The notes beneath the pieces are model-generated. The model saw nothing but the letters and a program-made list of their open reading frames with translations, was not told where the DNA came from and did no database searches. From Defluviitaleaceae bacterium (GTDB lineage: Bacteria; Bacillota; Clostridia; Lachnospirales; WRBF01), in assembly GCA_009784685.1 (NCBI GenBank), contig WRBF01000001.1, positions 25,784-89,783 on the forward strand: DNA of 64,000 nt, given 5' to 3'. This document shows, piece after piece, positions 29,902 through 39,972 of this stretch (the first letter of the stretch is position 1; every line of letters begins with the position of its first letter). The translations under genes and the position numbers were made by a program.

Positions 29902-31437
29902 CTATGTCCAATATTTTCTATCCAAACTCCGGTAAGAAATGGCTTCTGCCAGATGATTTGTTTTAATATCCTGCGATCCGTCAAGATCGGCTATAGTTCT
30001 TGCAACTTTAAGTATTTTATGATAAGCTCGTCCTGTCAACCCAAGGCTGTCAAACGCACGCTTAAGTATTTCTCTTTCAGAATCGCCAAGGATACAAAAC
30101 TTGTCTATCTGTGGAGCATTTAACTGCGAGTTTGTAAGAATGCCTTCGTCTTTATAGCGTTCCCTTTGTATGTTTTGGCAAGCTGTTACCCTTTTCTTTA
30201 CTTCCTTTGATGTTTCACCATCTCTTTTCGTATTACCAAGCTCATCATATTTAACAGCAGGTGCTTCAACTTGAATATCAATTCTGTCAAGCAGCGGACC
30301 TGATATTTTACCTAAGTATTTAGCAACTTCATTATGCTTACACCTGCATTTGTTGCTGTCTCCATAATGGCCGCATGGGCAAGGGTTCATTGATGCAAGA
30401 AGCATACAGTCAGCAGGGTATGTAACAGTTCCGTTTACTCTTGAAACGGTTACTTCACCATCTTCAAGCGGCTGTCTTAACACTTCTAGAACTGCTTTTG
30501 GAAATTCCGGCAGTTCGTCAAGAAAAAGCACGCCGTTATGCGCAAGGCTGATTTCTCCTGGCTTTGGAACACGTCCGCCGCCTGTCAGCGCAGAATATGA
30601 GATTGTATGATGCGGTGACCTAAATGGTCTTCTTGTTATTAGGCATGATTTATTACTTAAAAGCCCTGATATACTGTAAATCATCGTTACATCTAAGCTC
30701 TCATCAACGGTAAGGTCAGGTAGTACCCCCGGAAGCCTTTTTGCAAGCATCGTCTTACCTGACCCCGGAGGTCCTATTATAAGAATATTATGTCTTCCTG
30801 CCGCTGCAACTTCAATAGCACGTTTAACACTTTTTTGCCCCTTTACATCAGCAAAATCAAGACCATAAAAATCGCTTTCATCTACCTCAAAAAACTTATC
30901 AATATCAACTGTTATCGGTGAAAGAGGCATAGAAGTAAAGTGAAGCACTGCCTCGCTTAAGTTGTTAACCCCTATAACTTCTATCCCCTCAACCAAAGCA
31001 GCTTCTTCGCTGTTTTCAAAAGGAACTACGCATTTTGTTAACCCTGCTTCCTTCGCACTGTAGACCATAGGTAAGATACCATTAACTGAGCGCACTGTTC
31101 CATCTAGTGATAATTCACCGGAAATTAAAGTGCTTTCAACTCTTTCTTGGTCGATAATGCCTATGCATACCAAAATTGCAACAGCTATCGGAAGGTCAAA
31201 CGCTGCGCCTTCCTTTCTGGTACTTGCAGGGGCTAGGTTTATCGTAATTCGCCTTGAATAAAAATCTTTTACGATAGATGAAAGAGCTGTTGTTACACGC
31301 TCTCTTGACTCTCGAATCGCAGAATCAGGCAGCCCAACTATGTCAAACGACGGCATACCCCTGTTGATGTCAACTTCAACATCAACGATATATCCACTTA
31401 TTCCGGTTAGACCGGCGGTGTTTATTTTTGATACCAT
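29902..31437 (-). CDS. comM: YifB/ComM-family Mg chelatase-like AAA ATPase
   Basis: VDVEVDINRGMPSFDIVGLPD, GPPGSGKTMLAKRLPG, ASMNPCPCGHYGD. Confidence 0.93.
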   Translation of the reverse strand: MVSKINTAGLTGISGYIVDVEVDINRGMPSFDIVGLPDSAIRESRERVTTALSSIVKDFYSRRITINLAPASTRKEGAAFDLPIAVAILVCIGIIDQERVESTLISGELSLDGTVRSVNGILPMVYSAKEAGLTKCVVPFENSEEAALVEGIEVIGVNNLSEAVLHFTSMPLSPITVDIDKFFEVDESDFYGLDFADVKGQKSVKRAIEVAAAGRHNILIIGPPGSGKTMLAKRLPGVLPDLTVDESLDVTMIYSISGLLSNKSCLITRRPFRSPHHTISYSALTGGGRVPKPGEISLAHNGVLFLDELPEFPKAVLEVLRQPLEDGEVTVSRVNGTVTYPADCMLLASMNPCPCGHYGDSNKCRCKHNEVAKYLGKISGPLLDRIDIQVEAPAVKYDELGNTKRDGETSKEVKKRVTACQNIQRERYKDEGILTNSQLNAPQIDKFCILGDSEREILKRAFDSLGLTGRAYHKILKVARTIADLDGSQDIKTNHLAEAISYRSLDRKYWT

Positions 31438-31589
31438 TATACTAAATTGCCTCCAGCTTAATAAGTCATTAAATCATTTACTTGCTCTTTTCTAAATTTT
31501 ACCCTTTTTCCTATTGCATTTCAATAGGAAATTATATATTATGTACACGGCGGTAATTTATTTTAGATATTGACCGTTGGGGGGAATAC

Positions 31590-32813
31590 ATGAACGATGA
31601 CTTATATGCTTTATGGCTTTCTCAAATAAATGAGCTTTCCTTTAAAAAGCAGCTCTTACTTATAAATGCCTTTCCGCTTGCAAAGGCAATATTTAATGCA
31701 ACAAAATATCAGCTAGACTCTGTTAAAGGTCTTTCAGAATCAGACATTATCAATATAATGGCTGCGCAAAATGAAAAACTTTTAAGAAAACATGAAAACT
31801 TACTTGCACAATGCGAGATAACTTTTGTCGGTATTCAAAACGAAAAATATCCCACTCTTTTAAAACAAATACCTGATCCACCTTTAGGTCTATATGTTTT
31901 AGGGGAGCTTCCGGACGACTACATCACCCGCATAAGTATAATAGGTTCTCGTAAAAGCAGTGACTATGGACTTGAAGTTGCCTATTCTCTTAGTAAGGAT
32001 TTAGCCGCCAACGGAGTTATAGTTGTAAGCGGTATGGCAAGAGGCATAGACAGCATGGCACATAAAGGCGCATTGGACGGCGGAGGAAAGACTATAGCTG
32101 TTTTAGGATGTGGAGTTGATGTATGTTATCCTCCTGAAAACAAAGCCCTTATGGATAGAATAAGCAAAAACGGCTGTGTTATTTCTGAATACTATCCGGG
32201 AGTCTACCCTATTCCAATAAATTTTCCCAGAAGGAACAGAATAATCAGCGGACTTTGCGTTGGAACGGTTGTTGTTGAAGCATCAGATAAAAGTGGAACG
32301 CTTATAACAACAAATCATGCACTTGAACAAGGTCGGGAAGTAATGGCTGTACCCGGAAATGTTACAAGCAAACTAAGCCGAGGCACAAACGAACTTATAA
32401 AAGATGGTGCGGCAGTAGTTTTAGACTATAAAGATGTGTTGAATACTATAGGTTTAGAAATTCAACCAACTAATATCATTGAAAGCGAAAACAGCGAAAA
32501 TGCCAATAACAAGAATTCAAACAATGTTAGGAAAGACCTTGATAATAAAGCAAAATCAGATAAAACGAACAAAGTGAACAATAGTAAGCCAATAATCCCA
32601 TCAGATTTATCAACTGATGAAAAATTTGTTTATTTAAAAATTTTGGAAACCCCGATGAATATAGATGAACTTATTCAAAACTCAGAAGATGTTGATCCGA
32701 AAAATATGAGTTCTGCCCTTATGTTACTCGAAATAAAAGGGTATATTAGAAAAGCATCGGGATATAAATATACTGTCAGTAATCAGTCAGCAGCGACACC
32801 GCTTAATTCGTAG
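31590..32813 (+). CDS. dprA: DNA-processing protein DprA
   Basis: SGMARGIDSMAHKGAL, IAVLGCGVDVCYPPEN, FPRRNRIISGL. Confidence 0.93.
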   Translation: MNDDLYALWLSQINELSFKKQLLLINAFPLAKAIFNATKYQLDSVKGLSESDIINIMAAQNEKLLRKHENLLAQCEITFVGIQNEKYPTLLKQIPDPPLGLYVLGELPDDYITRISIIGSRKSSDYGLEVAYSLSKDLAANGVIVVSGMARGIDSMAHKGALDGGGKTIAVLGCGVDVCYPPENKALMDRISKNGCVISEYYPGVYPIPINFPRRNRIISGLCVGTVVVEASDKSGTLITTNHALEQGREVMAVPGNVTSKLSRGTNELIKDGAAVVLDYKDVLNTIGLEIQPTNIIESENSENANNKNSNNVRKDLDNKAKSDKTNKVNNSKPIIPSDLSTDEKFVYLKILETPMNIDELIQNSEDVDPKNMSSALMLLEIKGYIRKASGYKYTVSNQSAATPLNS

Positions 32814-32838
32814 CTGAATAATGGAGGACAAAAAGTAA

Positions 32839-34917
32839 ATGCCTAAAAATCTTGTAATCGTAGAATCGCCCGCAAAGGCAAAAACCCTTAAAAAATTTCT
32901 TGGGAGCAGCTATAGAATAGAAGCTTCTATTGGTCATGTTCGCGACTTGCCTAAAAGCGAATTGGGAATTGACATTGAAAACGATTTTGAGCCCAAATAT
33001 ATAACAATTCGAGGCAAAGGCGAAGTTTTAGCGAAATTGCGTAAAGAAGTAAAAGCTTCTGACCGAGTATTCCTTGCAACTGACCCTGACCGTGAAGGCG
33101 AAGCAATCAGTTGGCATTTGATGCACGCATTAAAGTTAAGCCCGGATAATGCAAAGCGTATTACGTTTAACGAAATAACGAAAAGTGCTGTTACAAAGTC
33201 TATAAAGGAAGCACGTGAAATTGATATGAAGCTTGTTGATGCTCAACAGGCAAGGCGAGAGCTTGATAGAATAGTTGGCTATAAAATAGGTCCTCTTCTT
33301 TGGAAAAAAGTAAAGCGAGGTCTTAGTGCAGGGCGTGTTCAATCTGTTGCGCTTAAAGTAATTTGTGATCGTGAGGAAGAGATTGAGAACTTCCAAAAAG
33401 AAGAATACTGGACAATGGATGCCATTTTGAAAAAGGGCAAAGAATCTTTTTTAGCAAAGTTTTATGGAACAGAGACTGAAAAACTTGAAGTTAAAACAGA
33501 GGAAGAGGCTAATAGAATCCTCAAAGCAGTTGAAAAATCTGATTTTATAGTAAAAGAATCTAAAAAAGGCAGTCGAAACCGTAAAGCCCCTGCACCATTT
33601 ACTACAAGCACCTTGCAGCAAGAAGCATCTAAAGTGTTAGGCTTTGCAACTGCAAAAACAATGATGCTTGCACAGCAGCTTTATGAAGGAATAGACATAA
33701 AAGGCGAAGGAACTGTTGGTTTTGTATCTTATATCCGTACGGATTCAATGCGCATTTCTGACGATGCTTTTGAAAGCGGTAAAAATTACTTATTGGAAAA
33801 CTTAGGCGAAAAATATACTATAAGTGAAAAGCCTGTTCATAAATCAAAAGGCAGAGCGCAAGATGCGCATGAAGCCATACGACCGACAGATGTAAGCCGT
33901 ACACCTGAAAAAATGAAAGAGTTAATTTCAAAAGACTTGTTTAAGTTATATAAGCTTATTTGGGAACGCTTTATGGCTAGCATAATGCCGGCGGCTAATT
34001 ATGATACATTGTCTGTTAAAATAATGGCAGGAGATTATCAGTTTAGAGCAACCGGATCGAAGCTTGTCTTTGATGGATATTTGGCAATTTATAAGAAAAA
34101 TGAATCTGCCGATTCTGAAAATGTTGAGGCTTCAATGCCTGAGCTTGCTGTAGGCGATAAGCTTAACCTTGTATCTGTTAAGCCGGAACAACATTTTACA
34201 CAGCCACCACCGAGATTTTCCGAAGCGATGCTTGTTAAAACACTTGAAGAACTTGGCATAGGGCGTCCGAGTACGTATGCATCAATTATAAGTACGATAA
34301 TTGCCAGAAGATATGTAACAAAAGAAGCAAAAGTCTTTTATGCAACAGAGCTTGGCAACATAGTTAACAATATAATGAAAGAATACTTTGAAAACATTGT
34401 AGATGTTGAATTTACAGCAAAAATGGAAGATGAGCTTGACCAAATTTCAGAAGGTGATATTCAGTGGAAGGAAGTTGTAAGACAGTTTTACAAACCGTTT
34501 TCTGTTGCGCTTGAAAAGGCTGAAGATGCAATAAGTAAGATAGAAATTGCTCCCGAAATAAGCGACATTTTATGTGAAAAATGCGGCAAAAATATGGTTG
34601 TCAAAATGGGGAGATATGGTAGATTTTTAGCCTGTCCCGGATATCCTGACTGCAAAAATGTTAAAGCACTACACGAAGAAGCCGGTGTAGATTGCCCATT
34701 ATGCGACGGAAAAGTTTTGATTAAAAAATCTAAAAACGGCAGAATTTTTTACGGATGTGATAAAAGCCCTGAATGTCAATTTATTTCATGGAATAAACCA
34801 ACTGGAGAAAAATGCCCTCAATGCGGCGAATTTTTAGTCGAAAAAGGGACAAAAAATAAGAAAGTCGTTTGCAGCAGTTCAAGTTGTAAATTTGATAAGC
34901 CGCTTGAGGAGAAGTAA
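32839..34917 (+). CDS. topA: DNA topoisomerase I
   Basis: LVIVESPAKAKTLKKFLG, FVSYIRTDSMRIS, C-terminal Zn ribbons (CEKCG/CPLCD/CPQCG). Confidence 0.96.
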   Translation: MPKNLVIVESPAKAKTLKKFLGSSYRIEASIGHVRDLPKSELGIDIENDFEPKYITIRGKGEVLAKLRKEVKASDRVFLATDPDREGEAISWHLMHALKLSPDNAKRITFNEITKSAVTKSIKEAREIDMKLVDAQQARRELDRIVGYKIGPLLWKKVKRGLSAGRVQSVALKVICDREEEIENFQKEEYWTMDAILKKGKESFLAKFYGTETEKLEVKTEEEANRILKAVEKSDFIVKESKKGSRNRKAPAPFTTSTLQQEASKVLGFATAKTMMLAQQLYEGIDIKGEGTVGFVSYIRTDSMRISDDAFESGKNYLLENLGEKYTISEKPVHKSKGRAQDAHEAIRPTDVSRTPEKMKELISKDLFKLYKLIWERFMASIMPAANYDTLSVKIMAGDYQFRATGSKLVFDGYLAIYKKNESADSENVEASMPELAVGDKLNLVSVKPEQHFTQPPPRFSEAMLVKTLEELGIGRPSTYASIISTIIARRYVTKEAKVFYATELGNIVNNIMKEYFENIVDVEFTAKMEDELDQISEGDIQWKEVVRQFYKPFSVALEKAEDAISKIEIAPEISDILCEKCGKNMVVKMGRYGRFLACPGYPDCKNVKALHEEAGVDCPLCDGKVLIKKSKNGRIFYGCDKSPECQFISWNKPTGEKCPQCGEFLVEKGTKNKKVVCSSSSCKFDKPLEEK

Positions 34918-34923
34918 AGAGTT

Positions 34924-35550
34924 GTGGAAGCGCAAAGTAATATAATCAAGGATATGTTTGATCTAGTTAATAAAGTTTACGATGAAAGGCAAATATTAAA
35001 CGAGATTTGCCTTGTTTTTTCTAGTGAATTTGATTGCTATGTTCTTGTGCTAGATAAAACAGATAAACCCTTATTTGAAAGCAAATGTAACTCTGCTGAT
35101 CTAACCTCAGCAGATGAGATTTTTGCAAAGTTAACATCTGGACTTGACAACATTGGGTCTATTATAATTAAGCGGCAAAATGCTTTATTTAATAGCTGCG
35201 ATAAGCAAGCTTTTTATGCTCTTGCATCTTTAGTATCATTACTGATAAGATTCTCTAATGAACAAAGTGAAAAAAATATCAGACGTGTAAAAGCTGCGGT
35301 TGGCTCTCTTTCATATTCAGAGCTGACTGCAGCTTTGCATGTATTCGATTTATTAGAAGGCAAAAGCGGTCATTTTATATCAAGTAACGTTTCAAAAGAA
35401 AAGGGAGTTGCAAAATCTGCAATAGTTAATTGTTTAAGAAAACTTGAGAGCGCAGGACTTATTGAAGTGCGGTCGCTTGGTGTAAAAGGTACTCATGTTC
35501 AAGTGTTAAATGATGCTCTTGCAGATGAACTTGGGAAATTTAAAAGATGA
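34924..35550 (+). CDS. codY: CodY-like global regulator with shortened N-terminal sensor domain
   Basis: C-terminal HTH GVAKSAIVNCLRKLESAGLIEVRSLGVKGTHVQVLND matches the CodY signature; total only 208 aa. Confidence 0.85.
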   Translation: MEAQSNIIKDMFDLVNKVYDERQILNEICLVFSSEFDCYVLVLDKTDKPLFESKCNSADLTSADEIFAKLTSGLDNIGSIIIKRQNALFNSCDKQAFYALASLVSLLIRFSNEQSEKNIRRVKAAVGSLSYSELTAALHVFDLLEGKSGHFISSNVSKEKGVAKSAIVNCLRKLESAGLIEVRSLGVKGTHVQVLNDALADELGKFKR

Positions 35551-35641
35551 GCGTTTCAGTATAGTGGGAACATACCCTAGATGCGCCAAAAGAAGCAATA
35601 ATGATTTTCATATCAGCTTGATACACAATAACGACTTTTAT

Positions 35642-35670
35642 TTGATTTTACATCCCCTTAGTGATATAAT
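35642..35670 (+). promoter_or_regulatory. Putative sigmaA promoter upstream of rplI-dnaB
   Basis: TTGATT - 17 nt - TATAAT. Confidence 0.6.
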
Positions 35671-35703
35671 CGGATAGATTATTTATGAAAGGGGCTTTTT
35701 ATT

Positions 35704-36150
35704 ATGCAAGTAATTCTTCTCCAAGATATTAAAAACGTAGGAAAAAAAGGACAACTTCTTGAGGCAGCAGATGGATATGCAAGAAATTATCTTATCCCAA
35801 GGAAAATGGCAGTAGAAGCTACAAAAGGAAATGTAAACGAGCTTGAAGCAAAAAACAAAGCTTTAGTTGCAAAAGCCGAAAAAGAGCTTGAAAACGCAAA
35901 AGAATTTGCGGCAAGCCTTAACGAAAAGAAAATCAATATCAAGGTTAAAATGGGTGAAAACGGTAAACTGTTCGGGTCGGTTACAAACAAAGAAATCGCA
36001 CAGGCACTTTTGGATCAAATTGGGGTTTCGATTGATAAAAAGAAAATTGTCTTAAATGAACCTATTAAAACCGTAGGCGAAAAAGACGTAGAAATTAAAG
36101 TTATGCATGATGTTTCGGCTAAAATAATCGTTAATGTTATCGAGGCATAA
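35704..36150 (+). CDS. rplI: 50S ribosomal protein L9
   Basis: MQVILLQDIKNVGKKGQLLEAADGYARNYLIPRKMA. Confidence 0.97.
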   Translation: MQVILLQDIKNVGKKGQLLEAADGYARNYLIPRKMAVEATKGNVNELEAKNKALVAKAEKELENAKEFAASLNEKKINIKVKMGENGKLFGSVTNKEIAQALLDQIGVSIDKKKIVLNEPIKTVGEKDVEIKVMHDVSAKIIVNVIEA

Positions 36151-36152
36151 TT

Positions 36153-37547
36153 ATGGAGTTTGATAATTCAGCGGCTTGGGATAATGACTTTAGTCATGGA
36201 CATTCAGATCAGCAGCAGTTATATCAAGACATTAAGCATGTTCCGCCAAATGATCAAGAAGCGGAACAGGCTGTTTTAAGCTGCATGCTTTTCGATCGGG
36301 ATTCGATTGCTGCCGCTTATGAGCTTATATCATCAGATGATTTTTACCGCCCTGACAATGCGGCTGTTTATGATGCAATGATAGAATTGTTTATGAAAAA
36401 CATCCCTGTAGATGCTATCACGCTTAAAAACAAACTGGCAGAAAACGGCGTTCTTGATGTAGTTGGTGGAATTGAATATATATCCTATTTAGTCGGGAAT
36501 TACTATAGCTCTTCAAATGTTGCACAATATATAAAAATTGTCGAAGAGCGGTCAACTCTTCGCAGACTTATAAAAGCAGGAAGCAACATTGCAAGCGCAG
36601 GTTATGAAGGGAAAGAATCTGTCGAGAACATACTGGCTGATGCTGAGAAAACAATATTTAACATCGCTCAAAAAAGAAACACGACGGATTTTTCACATAT
36701 TGAAGCTGTGCTTCAAGGTTCTATAAGCCGGATTGAAGAAATCTATTCTTCAAAGGGTAAACTGACCGGAATTGCTACAGGCTTTCATGATTTTGACCAT
36801 TACACAGCAGGACTTCAACGTTCTGATCTTGTTTTAGTTGCCGCACGCCCTTCAATGGGTAAAACAGCGTTTGCTCTTAATATGGCGCAGTATGCCGCTG
36901 TACGTCAAAATATGCCTGTTTGTATTTTCAGTCTGGAGATGTCAAAAGAACAGCTTGCAACAAGGCTTTTATGTGCTGAAGCTATGATTGACTCTCAAAA
37001 GCTTCGAAATGGTGATTTAGCAGATGATGATTGGGATAATATCTTTAAAGCAGTTGAATCGTTATCAAGGGCACCGCTTTATATAGATGATACACCGGGT
37101 ATTACCGTTAATGAGCTTCGTGCGAAGTGCCGTAAAATGAAGCTTGAAAAAGGTCTTGACCTCGTAATGGTTGACTATTTACAGCTTATGTCAGGCGGAA
37201 GCAGATCAAACTCACGCCAAGAAGAAATTTCTGAAATTTCACGATCTTTAAAAGCTGTAGCAAGGGAAATAAACGCACCTCTTATAGCACTTTCACAGTT
37301 GAGCCGTGCTTGTGAATCACGTGCGGATCACCGCCCGATGCTTTCAGATTTAAGAGAGTCAGGGGCAATTGAGCAGGATGCTGATATTGTTACGTTTTTG
37401 TATAGAGATGAATATTATAACCCGGAAAATGATGACTCTCGTGGCAAGGCTGAATTAATTATCGCTAAGCAGCGTAACGGCCCAACGGGAACTGTACATC
37501 TTACTTGGCTTCCGCATTATACAAAGTTTGGAAGTGCTGCAAAATGA
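36153..37547 (+). CDS. dnaB: Replicative DNA helicase
   Basis: VPPNDQEAEQAVLSCML, LVLVAARPSMGKTAFALNMA, LVMVDYLQLMSG. Confidence 0.96.
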   Translation: MEFDNSAAWDNDFSHGHSDQQQLYQDIKHVPPNDQEAEQAVLSCMLFDRDSIAAAYELISSDDFYRPDNAAVYDAMIELFMKNIPVDAITLKNKLAENGVLDVVGGIEYISYLVGNYYSSSNVAQYIKIVEERSTLRRLIKAGSNIASAGYEGKESVENILADAEKTIFNIAQKRNTTDFSHIEAVLQGSISRIEEIYSSKGKLTGIATGFHDFDHYTAGLQRSDLVLVAARPSMGKTAFALNMAQYAAVRQNMPVCIFSLEMSKEQLATRLLCAEAMIDSQKLRNGDLADDDWDNIFKAVESLSRAPLYIDDTPGITVNELRAKCRKMKLEKGLDLVMVDYLQLMSGGSRSNSRQEEISEISRSLKAVAREINAPLIALSQLSRACESRADHRPMLSDLRESGAIEQDADIVTFLYRDEYYNPENDDSRGKAELIIAKQRNGPTGTVHLTWLPHYTKFGSAAK

Positions 37548-38563
37548 TTACTATACGTAAACGAACCGAAAATTATGAGACAGAAAATTTATCCGAATAT
37601 GCTGCTAAAAGTTCTGAAACTAAAGGACGTAAAAAACCATGTGATAAATGTGATGTTAGAACGGATTTTCAGCGTGACCGAGACCGTATAACACACTCTA
37701 AAGCGTTTCGCCGCCTTATGCATAAAACACAGGTTTTTATATTTCCTGACAGTGACCACTGCCGCACAAGATTGACTCATACGATAGAAGTTTCACAAAT
37801 ATCACGTGCAATTTCACGTGCGCTTAGGTTAAATGATGATTTAACAGAAGCGATAGCACTTGGACATGATTTAGGACATACCCCTTTTGGGCATATAGGC
37901 GAGAACGTTCTTGCTAAGTTAAATCCTTATGGCTTTGAGCATAATTCACAAAGCGTAAGGATATTAGAATATCTTGAAAACGGAGGTAAAGGGTTAAACC
38001 TTACTGCTGAAGTGCTTGACGGCATTTTTAACCATCGCTCTAAGCTTGAACCTAAAACACTTGAAGGTAAAGTTGTACAGCTTTCAGATAAAATTGCATA
38101 TGTAAATCATGATATTGATGATGCTGTTCGCGCAGGTCTTATTAAAATGCCTGATTTGCCTAAAAGTTGTATTGATATACTGGGGGACACAGCAAGCGAC
38201 CGCATAAATACGCTTATAAACAGCATAATTGAAAACAGCATGGATAAAAATTATGTAACAATGGACACGATTGTTTCAGATGCGCTTAAAGGTCTTCGGA
38301 AATTTATGTTTGAAAATGTGTACCTTGATGGTGAGCATCTAAAAAACAGCTTTAAAGTTGAACATACGCTCAAAGGCTTATATGATTATTACATGGGATC
38401 GCCGCAAAATATGCCTGCGGAATATATTTCGATGTGGGAATCCGGGAAAGAACTTCCTGTTGTTGTTTGCGACTATGTTGCAGGTATGACAGACCGATAT
38501 GTTCTTAAAATTTATTCCGATATGTTTATGCCGGCTGACAAGGTTTGGCAAAGAGGGTTTTGA
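37544..38563 (+). CDS. dgt: Deoxyguanosinetriphosphate triphosphohydrolase-like protein (HD domain)
   Basis: ATGA overlap with dnaB; RDRDRITHSKAFRRLMHKTQVF, ALGHDLGHTPFGHIGE. Confidence 0.9.
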   Translation: MITIRKRTENYETENLSEYAAKSSETKGRKKPCDKCDVRTDFQRDRDRITHSKAFRRLMHKTQVFIFPDSDHCRTRLTHTIEVSQISRAISRALRLNDDLTEAIALGHDLGHTPFGHIGENVLAKLNPYGFEHNSQSVRILEYLENGGKGLNLTAEVLDGIFNHRSKLEPKTLEGKVVQLSDKIAYVNHDIDDAVRAGLIKMPDLPKSCIDILGDTASDRINTLINSIIENSMDKNYVTMDTIVSDALKGLRKFMFENVYLDGEHLKNSFKVEHTLKGLYDYYMGSPQNMPAEYISMWESGKELPVVVCDYVAGMTDRYVLKIYSDMFMPADKVWQRGF

Positions 38564-38570
38564 TATGCTT

Positions 38571-39155
38571 CTATGACAATTCCCATAAGTACAAACTGGC
38601 AACTGATCCATAAGGCGAATATTTCTTGCGGTATTTTTCAAAATCTGCTTTTGTCACTTTCTCTATTCCATACAAATTCATTATTCCTCGCCGGATAGCT
38701 AAATCACTGTAGCTTAAAATATCGTAACGTTTAAGCGAAAAAAGAAGCAGCATTTCAGCAGTCCAAACTCCTATGCCGGGTAAGGCAGTCAATCGACTTA
38801 TGACATCTTCATCGGAAAGCTGTGGCAGTATATCAAAATCAATATCTGCCTCTGCTGCAGATTTTATATAGCCGGCTTTTCTAAGTGACATACCGCATTT
38901 TTGTATGAGATTTATATCTAAGGATTGGATTGAATTTTGTGTTATGTTTCCTGCTAAAGTTGTAAGCCGATTAAAGATTGTAACAGCTGCTTTGCTTGAT
39001 ATTTGTTGACTTATAATGCTTGAAACAAGCGAAGTAAAAATATCATCGTTTACTTCACGCTCAATAAAGCCTAGATCATCTATTGCTTTTCCGAGTTTTT
39101 TATCTCTCTTTTTTAAATGTTCTACCTCTTTTTGTCCATATTCAAATATCGGCAT
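38571..39155 (-). CDS. DNA-3-methyladenine glycosylase II family (HhH-GPD)
   Basis: SIISQQISSKAAVTIFNRL, LTALPGIGVWTAEMLLLFSL. Confidence 0.9.
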   Translation of the reverse strand: MPIFEYGQKEVEHLKKRDKKLGKAIDDLGFIEREVNDDIFTSLVSSIISQQISSKAAVTIFNRLTTLAGNITQNSIQSLDINLIQKCGMSLRKAGYIKSAAEADIDFDILPQLSDEDVISRLTALPGIGVWTAEMLLLFSLKRYDILSYSDLAIRRGIMNLYGIEKVTKADFEKYRKKYSPYGSVASLYLWELS

Positions 39156-39744
39156 TTTCTTCCACTTCTTCCGTTAGTTCTTCAATAGGTTTTGCTATAA
39201 GCTCATCCAATATATTTTTATACTTCTGATTCACATTTTTTTTCCAATTTGCGCAAATAAGTTTCGCTTGTTCCCTTGTCACTACGGTAATAGTGATATC
39301 CATAAGCGTTTTTTCATCTTCACAAAGACCACATTTCACTATAAACTCGTTATTTGTATGCTCATAAAAATAATTTGCCGTTGTCTCGTAATCTTTTTTA
39401 ATATCATTGCGGTTTTTTGCAACATATTGAACAATCTTTGTCCTAATTTCAATAGCAAGATGTTTTTCAAAATATTCAAGAATTGTGTTGCCCTCGGCGG
39501 TTATAAAATATCTTGTTTTATCTGTATCACGGAATTTTTCAAGATAGTTATCATCTATCATGTCACTTATTGTGGACTGCAACACATAGTACGTCATAAA
39601 GTTATCTTCCAAGACAAACTGAGTTATTTCGCTGTTTGAAAGCGGAATATCCATTTTATCAATTAGATATAAAATCAAAAGCTTATTTTGTACAACATCC
39701 ACTGTATCTTGAAAAAGGCTTGATTGTTGATAAATTTCGTTCAT
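39142..39744 (-). CDS. DUF4364 family protein
   Basis: KLLILYLIDKMDIPLSNSEITQFVLEDNFMTYYVLQ pattern. Confidence 0.8.
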   Translation of the reverse strand: MNEIYQQSSLFQDTVDVVQNKLLILYLIDKMDIPLSNSEITQFVLEDNFMTYYVLQSTISDMIDDNYLEKFRDTDKTRYFITAEGNTILEYFEKHLAIEIRTKIVQYVAKNRNDIKKDYETTANYFYEHTNNEFIVKCGLCEDEKTLMDITITVVTREQAKLICANWKKNVNQKYKNILDELIAKPIEELTEEVEENADI

Positions 39745-39972
39745 TATTCACATTCTCCACAAGTTTTAGAAGCTAGAAGGGTATTATAAGGTATAATTAT
39801 AGTTGTTGCAATAGATGTTATCCACAGATTGCATCAGCATTTACGCGTAAAGCACGTCAATCTTACTGTTTTCTTTGGACTATAATAAATCTTAACAATG
39901 TTGCAAATGATATATCCAACTGCTATAATCATATACGAAATTGTATTATCTTGGCGAAAGGGGGAACATTAA

